Assembly: GCA_037974665.1 (NCBI GenBank) | Contig: CM075775.1 | Span: 67,054,622 to 67,118,621, forward strand | DNA length: 64,000 nt | DNA from: Ehretia macrophylla | Taxonomy: Eukaryota; Streptophyta; Magnoliopsida; Boraginales; Ehretiaceae | Reading direction: 5' to 3' | Shown here: positions 48,106 to 59,226 of the stretch, one piece after another | Layout of the letters: every line of letters starts with the position of its first letter | How positions within the stretch are numbered: position 1 is the stretch's first letter | The notes under the pieces: model-generated | Databases searched by the model: none | Told to the model about the DNA's origin: nothing | The model's input: the letters and a program-made list of their open reading frames with translations, nothing else | Translations under genes and position numbers: made by a program

Positions 48106-48224
48106 GGGGTGCAACACGAGGACTTCCCAGGGGGTCACCCATCCTAGTACTACGCTCACCCAAGCACGCTTAACTACCGAGTTCTGATGGGATCCGGTGC
48201 ATTAGTGCTGGTATGATTGCATCT
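48106..48224 (-). rRNA. 5S rRNA gene 61
   Basis: 119 nt. Differences: A71C, C67U (intermediate element), A49U, C47G, G7A, G3A, G1A. The C box is consensus. Confidence 0.94.
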
Positions 48225-48244
48225 GTCATGTTGAGGGTACAAGT

Positions 48245-48251
48245 CCTATAT
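48245..48251 (-). promoter_or_regulatory. TATA-like element at -27, subfamily B example
   Basis: Reads ATATAGG on the minus strand at -27 to -21 of gene 61, a closer TATA match than the ATAAAGG of subfamily A. Variants: ATATAGA (54), ATATATG (55), ATATGGG (57), AAATAGG (58, 73), ATATCGG (59), ATATTGG (68), ATGTAGG (70). Confidence 0.7.
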
Positions 48252-48782
48252 GTGTTAATGGTTCATAGTGCTAGCCTAGAGAGATGGCCCATCCAAAAGG
48301 CACAATGTGTTTAACGACAACCCATCCGCTTCAACAACGCAACATCCTCACAAGACGTGATATCGACATGTTGTAGGGCCCTCTAATGTCCCGCGAGTCA
48401 GATTGTCGTCCTTTTAACAGCTCACGACATACGATCCGGGACGGAAAAATAGTGCAAAAGAAGAAAAGTGGAATGAAACTGATGAAAACGTTCGATTTTG
48501 GACTTGAAAAAAGGGTACAGCTAGCAAGCTGGCTGCCCCCTTCGTAGAGCTCTCAGAGAGCTTTGCAACGGTATGCTTTGAGCCGCGTAACTCCTTACGG
48601 ATCAAAAGTTATGGGCACCGGAGCGACAGAGACCTGGTAACAAACACTACGCCCTCTGTTTGCGGCCCCAGCCTCTACGTGAAGCGAAGTTGTCTTGCCC
48701 AATGTTCTGTGGGACACAAAAATAAAGATTTGGTGGATAGAGTATCTTGGCAACCCTAACCAGGGCAAAAAAAATTGAAAAG

Positions 48783-48901
48783 GGGAGGCAGCACGAGGAC
48801 TTCCTAGGGGGTCACCCATCCTAGTACTACTCTCGCCCAAGCACGCTTAACTTCGGAGTTCTGATGGGATCCGGTGCATTAGTGCAAGTATGATCGCACC
48901 C
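48783..48901 (-). rRNA. 5S rRNA gene 62
   Basis: 119 nt. Differences: C116U, A115C, U111C, G97A, A16U, C15U. A box and intermediate element intact. Confidence 0.94.
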
Positions 48902-49459
48902 GTAAAGTTGAGGGCACAATTCCTATATGTGTTAACGGTTCACAGTGCCAGCCTAGAGAGATGGCCCATTCAAAAGGCCCAATGGGCTTAACGACAACCC
49001 ATCAGCTTCAACAACGCAGCATCCTTGCAATACGTGATATCGACACGTTGTAGGGCCCTCTAATGTCCCGAGAGTCATGTTGTCGTCCTTTTAACAACTC
49101 ACGACGTACGATCCGGGACGAAAAAATAGAGCAAAAGAAGAAAAGTGGAATGAAACTGATGAAAACGTTCAATTTTGGGCTCCAAAAATGGGTACAGCGA
49201 GCAATCTGGCTGCCCCCGTCGTAGAGCTCTACGAGAGCTTTGCAACGGTATGCTGTGCGCCGCGTAACTCCTTACGAATCAAAAGTTTTGGGCACCGGAG
49301 CGACGGAGGCCAGGTCACAAACCCTACGCCCTCGGTTTGTCGGCCCGGCCTCTACGCGAAGCGAAGTTGTCTTGGCCAATGTTCCGTGGGATTCGGTAAA
49401 AGAGATTTGGTGGATAAAGTATCTTGGCAACCCTAACCAGGGCAAAAAAAATTGAAAAG

Positions 49460-49578
49460 GGGGTGCAACACGAGGACTTCCCAGGGGGTCACCCATCCTA
49501 GTACTACTCTCACCCAAACACGCTTAACTTCGGAGTTCTGGTGGGATCCTGTGCATTAGTGCTGGTATTATCACACCC
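49460..49578 (-). rRNA. 5S rRNA gene 63
   Basis: 119 nt. Differences: C67U, C61U (A box), U38C, C29A, C10A, C6U. C box consensus. Confidence 0.94.
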
Positions 49579-50135
49579 GTGATGTTGAGGGCACAATTCC
49601 TATATGTGTTAATGGTTCACAGAGCAAGCCTAGAGAGATGGCCCATTCAATAGGCCCAATGGGCTTAACGACAACACATCCGCTTCAACAACGCAGCATC
49701 CTCGCAAGACGAGATATTGACACGATGTAGGGCCCTCTGATGTCCCGAGAGTCATGTTGTCATCCATTTAACAGCTCACGACATGCGATCCGGGACGAAA
49801 AAATAGAGCAAAAGAAGAAAAGTGGACTGAAATTGATGACAACGTTCGTTTTTTAGCTCCAAAAAGGGGCACAGCGGGCAAGCTAGCTGCGCCCTTCGTA
49901 GTGCTTTCAGAGTGCTTTGCAAAGGTATGCTGTGTACTGCGTAACTCATTACGGATCAAAAGTTATGGGCACCGAAGTGACGGAGACCTAGTCACAAACC
50001 CTACGCCCTCGGTTTGCTGGCCCAGCCTCTACGTGAAGCGAAGTTGTCTAGCCCAATGTTCAGTGGGATTCGGTAACAGAGATTTGTTGAATAAAATATC
50101 TTGGCAACCCTGACCAGGGCAAAAAAAATTGAAAA

Positions 50136-50254
50136 GGGGTGCGGCACGAGGACTTCCCAGGGGGTCACCCATCATAGTACTACTCTCGCCCAAGCACGTT
50201 TAACTTCGGAGTTCTGATGGGATCCGGTGCATTAGTGTTGGTATGATTGGACCC
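50136..50254 (-). rRNA. 5S rRNA gene 64
   Basis: 119 nt. Differences: U112C, U111C, G81U (C box), G56A (A box), G17A, G7A, G5C. Confidence 0.93.
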
Positions 50255-50812
50255 GTCATGTTGAGGGCACAATTCCTATATGGGTTAACGGTTCACAGTG
50301 CTAGCCTAGAGAGATGGCCCATTCAAAAGGCCCAATGGGCTTAACGATAACCCATCCGCTTCAACAACGCAGCATCTTCGCAAGACGTTATATCGACACT
50401 TTGTAGGGCCCTCTGATGTCCCGCGAGTCATGTTGTAGTCCTTTTAACAGCTCACGACGTACGATCCGGGATCGAAAAATAGGGCAAAAGTAGAAAAGTT
50501 AACTGAAACAGATGAAAACGTTCGATTTTGGGCTCTAAAAATGGGCAAAGCGAGCAATCTGGCTACCCCCGTCGTAGAGCTCTCAGAGAGCTTTGCAACG
50601 GTATGTTGTGCACCGCGTAACTCCTTACGGATCAAAAGTTATGGGCACTAGAGCGACAGTGGCCTCGTCACAAACCATACGCCCTCGGTTTGTGGGCCCA
50701 GCCTCTACGTGAAGCGAAGTTGTCTTGCCCAATGTTCCGTGGGATTCGGTAATAGAGATTTGGTGGATATAGTATCTTGGCAACCCTAACCAGGGCAAAA
50801 AAAATTGAAAAG

Positions 50813-50931
50813 AGGTTGTAGCACGAGGACTTCCCAGGGGTTCAGCCATCCTAGTACTACTCTCGCCCAAGCACGCTTAACTTCGGAGTTCTGATAGGAT
50901 CCGGTGCATTAGTGCTGCTCTGATTGCACCC
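50813..50931 (-). rRNA. 5S rRNA gene 65 (degenerate)
   Basis: 119 nt, ten differences: C119U, C116A, G113A, U111C, C91A, G87C, C36U, C14G, U12G, G7A. Its C box (plus GGTTCAGCC) is shared only with gene 66, and its 5' end (C14G, U12G, G7A) only with gene 69. Confidence 0.9.
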
Positions 50932-51488
50932 ATCTTGTTGAGGGCACAATTCCTATATGTGTTAACGGTTCATAGTGCCAGCCTAGGGATATATCCCATT
51001 CAAAAGGCCCAATGGGATTAACGACAACCCATCCGTTTTAACAACGCAGCATCCTCACAAGACGTGATATCGACACGTTGTAGGGCCCTCTGATATCCCG
51101 CGAGTCAGGTTGTCATCCTTTTAACAGCTCACGACGTACGATCCGTGACGGAAAAATAGAGCAAAAGAAGAAAAGTGGCCTGAAATTGATGAAAACGTAC
51201 GATTTTGGGCTTCAAAAATGGGCACAGCGGGCAAGCTGCTGCCCCCGTCGTAGAGCTCTCAGGGAGCTTTGCAACGGTATGCTGTACGCCGCGTAACTCC
51301 TTACGAATCAAAAGTTATGGGCACCGGAGCGACGGAAACCTGGTCACAAACCCTACGCCCTCGGTTTTTTGGCCCGGCCTCTGAGTTAAACGAAGTCATC
51401 TTGCCCAATGTTCTGTGGGATTCGGTAATAGAGATTTGGTGGATAAATTGTCTTGACAACCCTAACCAGGGCAAAAAAAATTGAAAAG

Positions 51489-51607
51489 GAGATGCAGCAC
51501 GAGTACTTCCCAGGGGTTCAGCCATCCTAGTACTACTCTCGCCCAAGCATGCTTAACTTCGGAGTTCTGATGGGATCTGGTGCATTAGTGCTAGTATGAT
51601 CGCACCC
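51489..51607 (-). rRNA. 5S rRNA gene 66 (degenerate)
   Basis: 119 nt, nine differences: C118U, C116U, U111C, C104A, C91A, G87C (C box pair shared with gene 65), G58A, G30A, C15U. Its upstream spacer has the largest deletion in the window. Confidence 0.9.
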
Positions 51608-51634
51608 GTGAAGTTGAGGGCACAATTCCTATAT

Positions 51635-51648
51635 ATGTTAACAGCTCA
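51635..51648. other. 159-bp spacer deletion between GTTAAC/TTTTAAC repeats
   Basis: ATATATGTTAAC runs straight into AGCTCACGACG. In an intact spacer TTAAC occurs both after the promoter heptamer and before AGCTCACG, so the loss joins two short direct repeats. The gene 66 to 67 period is 518 bp. The TATA-like heptamer is kept. Confidence 0.88.
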
Positions 51649-52006
51649 CGACGTACGATCCGGGATGAAAAAACATAGCAAAAGAAGAAAAGTGGACTGA
51701 AACTGATGAAAACGTTTGATTTTGGGCTATAAAAATGGGTACAACGAGCAAGCATGCTGCCCCCATCGTAGAGCTCTCAGAGAGCTTTGCAACGGTATGC
51801 TGTGCGCCGCGTAACTCCCTACGGATCAAAAGTTATGGGCACTGAAGCGACGGAGACCTGGTCACAAACCCTACGCCCTCGGTTTGCGGGCCCAGCCTCT
51901 ACGTGAAGTGAAGTTGTCTTGCCCAATGTTCTGTGGGATTCGGTAATAGAGATTTGGTGGATAAAGTACCTTGGCAACTCTAACCAGGGCAAAAAAAATT
52001 GAAAAG

Positions 52007-52125
52007 GGGGTGCAACACGAGGACTTCCCACGAGGTCACCCATCCTAGTACTACTCTCGCCCAAGCACGCTTAACTTCGGAGTTCTGATGGGATCCGGTG
52101 CATTAGTGCTGGTATGATCGAACCT
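52007..52125 (-). rRNA. 5S rRNA gene 67
   Basis: 119 nt. Differences: C95G, C93U (C box), G5U, G1A. A box intact. Confidence 0.95.
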
Positions 52126-52682
52126 GTCATGTTGAGGGCACAATTCCTATATGTGTTAACGATTCCCAGTGCCAGCCGAGAGAGTTGGCCCATTCAAAAG
52201 GCCCAATGGGCTTAACGGCAACCCATCCGCTTCAACAACGTAGCCTCCTCGCAAGATGTGATATCGACACATTGTTGGTCCCTCTGATGTCCCGTGAGTC
52301 AGGTCTTCGTCCTTTTAATAGCTCACAACGTACGATCCGGTACGGAAAAATAGAGCGAAAGAAGAAAAGTGGCATGAAATTGTTCAAAACGTTGATTTTG
52401 GGCTCCAAAAACGAGCATAGCGAGCAAGCTAGCTACCCACGTCGTAGAGCTCTCAGAGAGCTTTGCAAAGGTATGCTGTGCTCCGCGTAACTCCCTACGG
52501 ATCAAAAGTTATGGGCACCGGAGCGACGGAGACCTGGTCACAAACCCTACGCCCTCGGTTTGCTGGCCCGACCTCTACGTGAAGCGAAGTTGTCTTGCCC
52601 AATGTTCCGTGGGATTCAGTAATAGAGATTTGGTGGATAAAGTATCTTGGCAACCCTAACTAGGGCAAAAAAAATTGAAAAG

Positions 52683-52801
52683 GGGGTGCAACTCGAGGAC
52701 TTCCCAGTGGGTCACCCATCCTAGTACTACTCTCGCCCAAGCACGCTTAACTTCTGAGTTCTGATGGGATCCGTTGCATTAGTGCTGGTATGATCGCATC
52801 C
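52683..52801 (-). rRNA. 5S rRNA gene 68
   Basis: 119 nt. Differences: U109A, C94A (C box), C47A, C28A, G3A. Upstream heptamer ATATTGG. Confidence 0.94.
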
Positions 52802-53358
52802 GTCATGTTGAGGGCACAATTCCAATATGTGTTAATGGTTCACAGTGCCAGCCTAGAGAGATGGCCCATTCAAAAGGCCCAATGGGCTTAACGACAACCC
52901 ATCCGCTTCAACAACGCAGCATCCTCGCAAGACGTGATATCGACACGTTGTAGGGCCCTCTGATGTCCCGCGAGTCAGGTTGTCATCCTTTTAACAGCTC
53001 ACGACATACGATCCGGGACGGAAAAACGGAGCAAAAGAAGAAAAGTGGACTGAAACTGAAGAAAATGTTCGATTTTGGGCTCCAAAAATGGGCACACATA
53101 GCAAGCTGGCTGCCAGCTTCGTAGAGCTCTCCGAGAGCTTTGCACCGGTATGTCGTGCGCCGCGTAACTCCTTGCGGATCAAAAGTTATGGGCACCGGAG
53201 CGACGGAGACCTGGTCACAAACCTTACGCTCTCGGTTTGCTGGCCCGGTCTCTAGGTGAAGCGAAGTTGTCTTGCCCAATGTTCCGTGGGATTCGGTAAT
53301 AGAGATTTGGTGGATAAAGTATCTTGGCAACCCTAACCAGGGCAAAAAAATTGAAAAG

Positions 53359-53477
53359 GGGGTGCAACACGAGGACTTCACAAGGGGTCACCCATCCTAG
53401 TACTACTCTTGCCCAAGCACGCTTAACTTCGGAGTTATGATGGGATCCGGTGCATTAGTGCTGCTCTGATTGCACCC
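53359..53477 (-). rRNA. 5S rRNA gene 69
   Basis: 119 nt. Differences: G98U, C95U, G68A, G41U, C14G, U12G, G7A. The last three are the block shared with gene 65, four units away. Confidence 0.93.
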
Positions 53478-54037
53478 GTCATGTTGCGGGCATAATTCCT
53501 ATATGTGTTAACGGTTCACAGTGCCAGCCTTGAGATATGGCCCATTCAAAAGGCCCAATGGGCTTAACGACAACCCATCCGCTTCAACAACGCAGCATCC
53601 TCGCAAGATGTGATATCGACACGTTGTAGGGCCCTCTGATGTCCCGCGAGTCAGGTTGTCATCATTTTAACAGCTCACGACGTACGATCCGGGACCCAAA
53701 AAAAGAACAAAATTAGAAAAGTGGCCTGAAATTGATGAAATCGTTAAATTTTGTTCTTCAAAAATGGGCATAGCGAGCAAGCTAGCTGCCCCCATCGTAG
53801 AGCTCTCAGAGAGCTTTGCAACGGTATGCTGTGCGCCGCGTAACTCCTTACGGATCAAAAGTTATGGGCACCGGAGCGATGGAGACCTGGTCACAAACCC
53901 TACGTCCTCGGTTTGCTGGCCCGTCCTCTACGTGAAACGAAGTTGTCTTGGCCAATGTTCCGTGGGATTCGGTAATAGAGATTTGGTGGATAAAGTATCT
54001 TGGCAACCCTAACCAGGGCAAAAAAAAAATTGAAAAT

Positions 54038-54156
54038 GGAGTACAACACGAGGTCTTCCTAGGGGGTCACCCATCCTAGTACTACTCTCGCCCAAGCACG
54101 CTTAACTTCGGTGTTCTCATGGGATCTGGTGCATTTGTGTTGGTATGATGGCATCC
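54038..54156 (-). rRNA. 5S rRNA gene 70 (most diverged full-length copy)
   Basis: 119 nt, eleven differences: C117U, C114U, U103A, G97A, U45A, C39G, G30A, U21A, G17A, G7C, G3A. The A box is still consensus. Upstream heptamer is ATGTAGG. LTR 3 starts 162 bases upstream of its start. Confidence 0.9.
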
Positions 54157-54312
54157 GTCATGTTGAGGGCACAATTCCTACATTGTTAATGGTTCACAGT
54201 GCCAGGCTAGAGAGATGGCCCATTCAAAAGGCCCAATGGGCTTAATGACAACCCATCCGCTTCAACAACACAGCATCCTCGCAAGACGTGATATCGACAC
54301 GTTGTAGGGCCC

Positions 54313-54317
54313 TCTGA
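54313..54317. repeat. Target site duplication TCTGA, LTR 3 left
   Basis: TCTGA from CCCTCTGATGTCCC, repeated at 58150-58154. Confidence 0.95.
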
Positions 54318-54336
54318 TGTGAGGCCCGACCCCGAA

Positions 54337-54775
54337 TAACGTGTGTTACCTTGATTTGCGTGCCTTAGACCCCTAATTATATGACCGACCTTGGATTACA
54401 TGTCCTGTCTTGGTTTTCGTGCATACCTCGTCATACGTGCCTTGACCTAGAATAGTGTGCCCTAATCCCCGACTCACGTGCGGTACCTAGAAATACGTGC
54501 CCTGATCTCGATGTACGTGCGTTACCTCATTTTGTGTGCCCTAACCTTGAACTGCGTGCCTTAACCTACGTTTAAGATTTGTACCTCAATTTACGTGTAT
54601 TACATTGTATTTCGTGTCTTGCATTGGTTTACGTGCATTCACGTAGGATTGCATGCATTAGTCTTGAAGTCCGTGTCTTACCTCATAGTTCGTGTCTACC
54701 TCGTGATTCGTGCCCGGTATTGATTTCTGTGTGTGTCTCGTAGTGCGTGCCCTAGACTTTGGAAAGCGTGCCCGC
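54337..54775 (+). repeat. Degenerate ~22-bp ACGTG repeats of LTR 3
   Basis: About 23 short diverged repeats around TACGTGCCTTGACCT, roughly 22 bp apart, filling the first 450 bp of the LTR (U3 if orientation is right). ACGTG is the core of plant G-box and ABRE sites; regulatory use is inference. Confidence 0.7.
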
Positions 54776-54813
54776 ACGCTAATCAATAAAGAATCCTACA
54801 CAAATCACTAGAC

Positions 54814-54822
54814 TATAAAATA
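54814..54822 (+). promoter_or_regulatory. Candidate LTR TATA box TATAAAATA
   Basis: TATAAAATA follows the repeat region and precedes the CT-rich tract by about 270 bp. The match is by sequence only. Several other AT-rich stretches nearby could serve, and the start site is unknown. Confidence 0.3.
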
Positions 54823-55086
54823 ATCCTACAAACACCACTAACTATTATTATAATCCTAATTCAAATCTCTACAAAATCCACTAACACCTAAATATTATAT
54901 TTTAAACTCACTACAAGACAAAATCTCACAAACCTCTAAACATATCCTATATTCTATTCTACCTAAAATCCCTAAATACCCAACATTCTCTTACACATGT
55001 TAAAACTATTCAAAAGATGACACAAATCTGAATTTTTGCATGCCCAAGGCCAACATATGCATCAACTTTTGCAAAAGCCTCATTTT

Positions 55087-55146
55087 TCTCTCATTTCTCT
55101 CACTTTCCTCACATTTTCTCTCTCTCCCTCTCACTCTCTCTCTCCA
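55087..55146 (+). repeat. CT-rich tract of LTR 3
   Basis: TCTCTCTCCCTCTCACTCTC and similar, counterpart of the GA-rich tracts in LTR 1 and 2. Confidence 0.65.
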
Positions 55147-56776
55147 TTTCGGTTTTGGCTGAGTTCTCTCCACCTCTTAGATCATCTTCATCATCCTATG
55201 GTGCATCAAGACAAACCACAAGCAAAGAAACTCACCCAAGCAAGCTAGGATGCAAGAAACACACATGCAAGCATTTTTAGTCACCATTTTCGGCCTTGGT
55301 GAGTTTTTAAGCTTCCATTTCTTTTCTTCTTGTTCTAACCTTATGCATGTGCTAAGAGATTGATCACTAAGCTAGGAAAAATAGAGAAAAGCTAGTTGGA
55401 ATCTCGGCTAAGCAAGAAGAAGAAGAGATTTGAGCTTCAACAAGGTTTTTGAGCATTTTTTGGGTTGATTGCAAAGGTGAGGGCTAAAACCTTTTGAAAA
55501 CTCTTCAAAAATCCACATGCATGCTAATAAATGTGTGTATTTGCTTCTGTACTTGAGCTATATGGTCGTTCATAAGCTTAAACAACCGTGCATGGCAAGA
55601 TCTTGGCTTGAAAATGATGCTAGGTGAAGTCGAAATTGTTGACAGCTCTCTGACCAGTCTGTTTTAGGTAAGTTTAACTAGGAAAATGATGTTAAAAATG
55701 CATGAAAATTGGTAAGTGACTAGTTTGGACAGTTTTGAACATTTTTCCCAGAAATAGGCCGAAGCTAATTTTGAGTCTAAGGTCCTCAAAATGGCAAATC
55801 TTTAAAATGTGACCAAATCTGGAAATCTGGAAAAATGAAGCAGGTTTTGGCAGATGCAATGACCTTGTGGAACGAACCATATTTGACTTAGTAAATGTTG
55901 TCCAAAATTCATGATATTTGGTGTGCTGCTATATTTTTCAGTTCTAGACAATTTTGTCAGAAATGGACCAAGGCTAAAACTGACCCTAAGGACCTCAAAA
56001 ACGTAAATTTCTGAAAACTGTGTAAATCTGGACAGTTTTGTGCTCTTTCACTGTTTCGGCTATATCTAATGATCCCGAACTCAAATTGAGCAAGGTTTAT
56101 TTCTGATTTTAGTTAACTTCTTAAGCTTTAATTTGACATCTTATTCACCGAATTTGGAGATTGTTTGCTTATCCGATTGATTGTGAGAAGACAGCCTATT
56201 GCAGTAAGGGTTTCACTTAATGTTGTGCTTAGAAAATTGTTGTGACTCCTCTTGTTGAATTAAATGCTTGGGATTATAGCTACGGGATGTTGTGTGGACT
56301 GTTTTGAATGTTTGAGGATGTTGAATTAAATGATGCATGGTTTGAGATTGACTTTGAGTTGGGTTGAGGCTCAAATTGCACGAATATACATGACATGGAA
56401 ACCCTAATGACTAGGTAGTTTTGCTAAGTATTGATCAATTGGACATTGTGTGGGAATTATATGCTTAGTGGGCTGCCCGTAAATGTCTTATAACTTCAAA
56501 TGTGATTTTGACCATTGCATGTTGACAAATAAGCTTTTCTTGCACCCGAACCCATGATTGATGTCATTGCATGTTGAATAATCGTATCACTTGATTACGT
56601 GGACTTCGAAATGAGTTATATGGCTTGACTTGGATGTGTTACATGGCTGCCCGTTTAATGTTCATATGACTCTATGTGTTCTACAAGTGAAATTTCATGT
56701 CAAGCATGCCTCGTTCGTTTACTTGGCAATATGTGATCTTGAAATTGCTCGGAGGCAACCTACTTTGTTGTCCTCT

Positions 56777-56990
56777 TAATGTGAATTGTTAAAAGATATT
56801 CAATGGTTTATTTGAACATGATTACTTGGCTGTCCGTTAAAGTTTAATTGCTTTCAAATGGATATATGAAATGATTATATGTTCTTACAATGCCTTATAT
56901 GCCAATATGTCAAAATGTGATCATATACTTGCTCGGAGGCAACCTACTTTGTTGACCTCCTAATGTGAAATGTTAAATGACATAAATGTG
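56777..56990. repeat. 184-bp tandem duplication inside LTR 3
   Basis: TAATGTGAA preceded by GCTCGGAGGCAACCTACTTTG occurs at 56777 and again 184 bp on at 56961, matching the pair in LTR 2. The shared duplication groups LTR 2 and 3 together against LTR 1. Confidence 0.8.
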
Positions 56991-57004
56991 CATTGCATAT
57001 GAGG

Positions 57005-57180
57005 TTGCAACCTTTCATTGTGGCATGGTAGCGTTTCACGAACGCCGGGCGGCATAGGGCTTGCCGGTGCTCCCGTGACTACCATGGTCCAACTCCCTCT
57101 CTCGCTTGGCATTCCACCCATGGAGAGTTGGGTCGTAGGTTTTGGGGTACATCCGGAGTACACCCAATTGGGAGCGATAT
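57005..57180 (+). other. Conserved GC-rich LTR block of LTR 3
   Basis: Counterpart of 7590-7800. The 82-codon plus frame (57018-57266) again includes WHGSVSRTPGGIGLAG and then diverges. Treated as conserved LTR sequence, not a gene. Confidence 0.4.
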
Positions 57181-58149
57181 GGGGATTATTGAAGCCGGGC
57201 GCAACAATTGTATCGAAATTGAAATTGAGAGCAACCGCTCACCGTATCCTTTTACTGTGTGTATAAGTACTCTCGCTTGGTTCCTAGAGAACCTCGGGAA
57301 GGAAAGACTGGTATTTCTGTTCCTTTACTTGATTTTACTGTTATATTCATGTTTGAAAAAGGTATTTTCATAAATTGAACCGAAAAATGAGTTTCAAAAC
57401 GTATTTCTCGTTCCCCCTCACTGAGTTCATAAGGACTTACCCTCTTTTTATCATAGGTGAAGAAGAACAGGTACAGGTACCCGAGGACAACGTGCCTATC
57501 GATGATTCCTTGGAGTGATTGCCTGTCCCTACGTGCTTTTGTGCCTTGCCTGAAAGTGGTTGCTATATGGATGTTGTGTTTGATTGCAACTATTCATTTT
57601 ATTGATGTAAATGACCCCGTTGTAATTTGGGTCTAATTCTGGGATTGTACTATCTATAACCGGACGAACTTTTATTTGGTTGTTTGCTTTCGTTTTCTTC
57701 ATTAGTAGTTATCGTAGGCATTCAAACCACTAGATGAGCAATCAACTAAGTTAATTCTATCTAATTTCACTTAGGTGCTCATTTGCAAACTAAAGGATAA
57801 TAGGTACTTGCATGATAGGAAATTGACAAATAAACGAGACATAGTTATCATGTTAGGCTTATTAACCAAACGAGACTTTCAAGATAAACTAGTAGGCAAA
57901 TCGGTTGGTGACAAATAGGAGTCCTTAATGGAATTGGATTAATGATTGGAATAATTGAGGCGTTTAGAGAATTAGGTCAAACCAAAGAGCCCAATTACAG
58001 CTGTTATGCTGCCGGTTTGCCGAAAAATTTTGGAGTTTAGGCCAAAACGTGAAGTGTTAAATCTTTATAAACAGTTAAGTATGTGATATTACCTGAATGT
58101 TTAGATCACACCCTATTCTAACCTTCATAGGTCGGGTTGGGGCGTGACA

Positions 58150-58154
58150 TCTGA
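58150..58154. repeat. Target site duplication TCTGA, LTR 3 right
   Basis: Matches 54313-54317; the spacer resumes as TCTGATGTCCCGCGAG. Confidence 0.95.
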
Positions 58155-58550
58155 TGTCCCGCGAGTCAGGTTGTCGTTCTTTTAACAGCTCACGACGTAC
58201 GATCCGGGACAGAAAAACATAGCAAAAGAAGAAAAGTGGAATGAAACTGTTGAAAACGTTTGATTTTGGGATCCAAAAATGGGTACAGTGAGCAAGCTTG
58301 CTGCCCCCTTCGCAGAGCTCTCAGAGAGCTTTGCAACGGTATGCTGTTCGACGCGTAACTCCTTACGGATCAAAAGTTATGGGCACCGGAGCGATGGAGA
58401 CCTGGTCACAAACCCTACGCCCTCGGTTTACGGGCCCGGCCTCTACGTGAAGCGAAGTTGTCTGGCCCAATGTTCCGTGGGATTCAGTAATAGAGATTTG
58501 GTGGATAAAGTATCTTGGCAACCCTATCCAGGGCAAAAGAAATTGAAAAG

Positions 58551-58669
58551 GGGGTGCAACACAAGGACTTCCCAGGGGGTCACCCATCCTAGTACTACTC
58601 TCGCCCAAGCATGCTTAACTTCGGAGTTCTGATGGGATCCGGTGCATTAGTAGTGGTATGATCGCACTC
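58551..58669 (-). rRNA. 5S rRNA gene 71
   Basis: 119 nt. Differences: C107U, G58A (A box CpG), C18U, G17C, G2A. C box intact. Confidence 0.95.
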
Positions 58670-59226
58670 ATCATGTTGAGGGCACAATTCCTATATGTGT
58701 TAATGGTTCACAGTGCCAGCCTAGAGAGATGGCCCATTCAAAAGGCCCAATGGGCTTAATGACAACCCATCCGCTTCAACAACGCAGCATCCTCGCAAGA
58801 CGTGATATCGACACGTTATAGGGCCCTCTGATGTCTAATGAGTCAGGTTGTCGTCCTTTTAATAGCTCACGACGTACGATCCGGGAAGGAAAAACAGAGC
58901 AAAAGAAGAAAAGTGGACTGAAACTGATGAAAACGTTTGATTTTAGGCTCCAAAAAAGGCAAAGCAAGCAAGCTGGCTGCCCCCTTCGTAGAGCTCTCAA
59001 AGAGCTTTGCAACAGTATGCTGTGCGCCATGTAACTCCTTACGGATCAAAAGTTAAGGGCACCGGAGCGACGGAGACCTGGTCACAAACCCTACGCCCTC
59101 GGTTTGCTGGCCCGGCCTCTACGTGAAGCGAAGTTGTCTTGCCCAATGTTCCGTGGGATTCGGTAATAGAGATTTGGTTGATAAAGTATCTTGGCAACCC
59201 TAACAAGGGCAAAAAAAATTGAAAAG

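Larger units (their letters stand above)
54318..58149 (+). mobile_element. Solo LTR 3 (3832 bp), inverted relative to LTR 1 and 2
   Basis: Begins TGTGAGGCCCGACCCCG and ends GGTTGGGGCGTGACA on plus, i.e. the reverse complement of LTR 1 and 2, with duplication TCTGA on each side. In this inferred sense orientation the order is: degenerate ACGTG repeats, a TATAAAATA candidate TATA box (54814-54822), CT-rich tract, a long unique stretch, the 184-bp duplication, the conserved GC-rich block, then the GGGGCGTGACA end. No coding domain of a retrotransposon is present. Excision in silico leaves a 676-bp period between genes 70 and 71. Confidence 0.9.
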
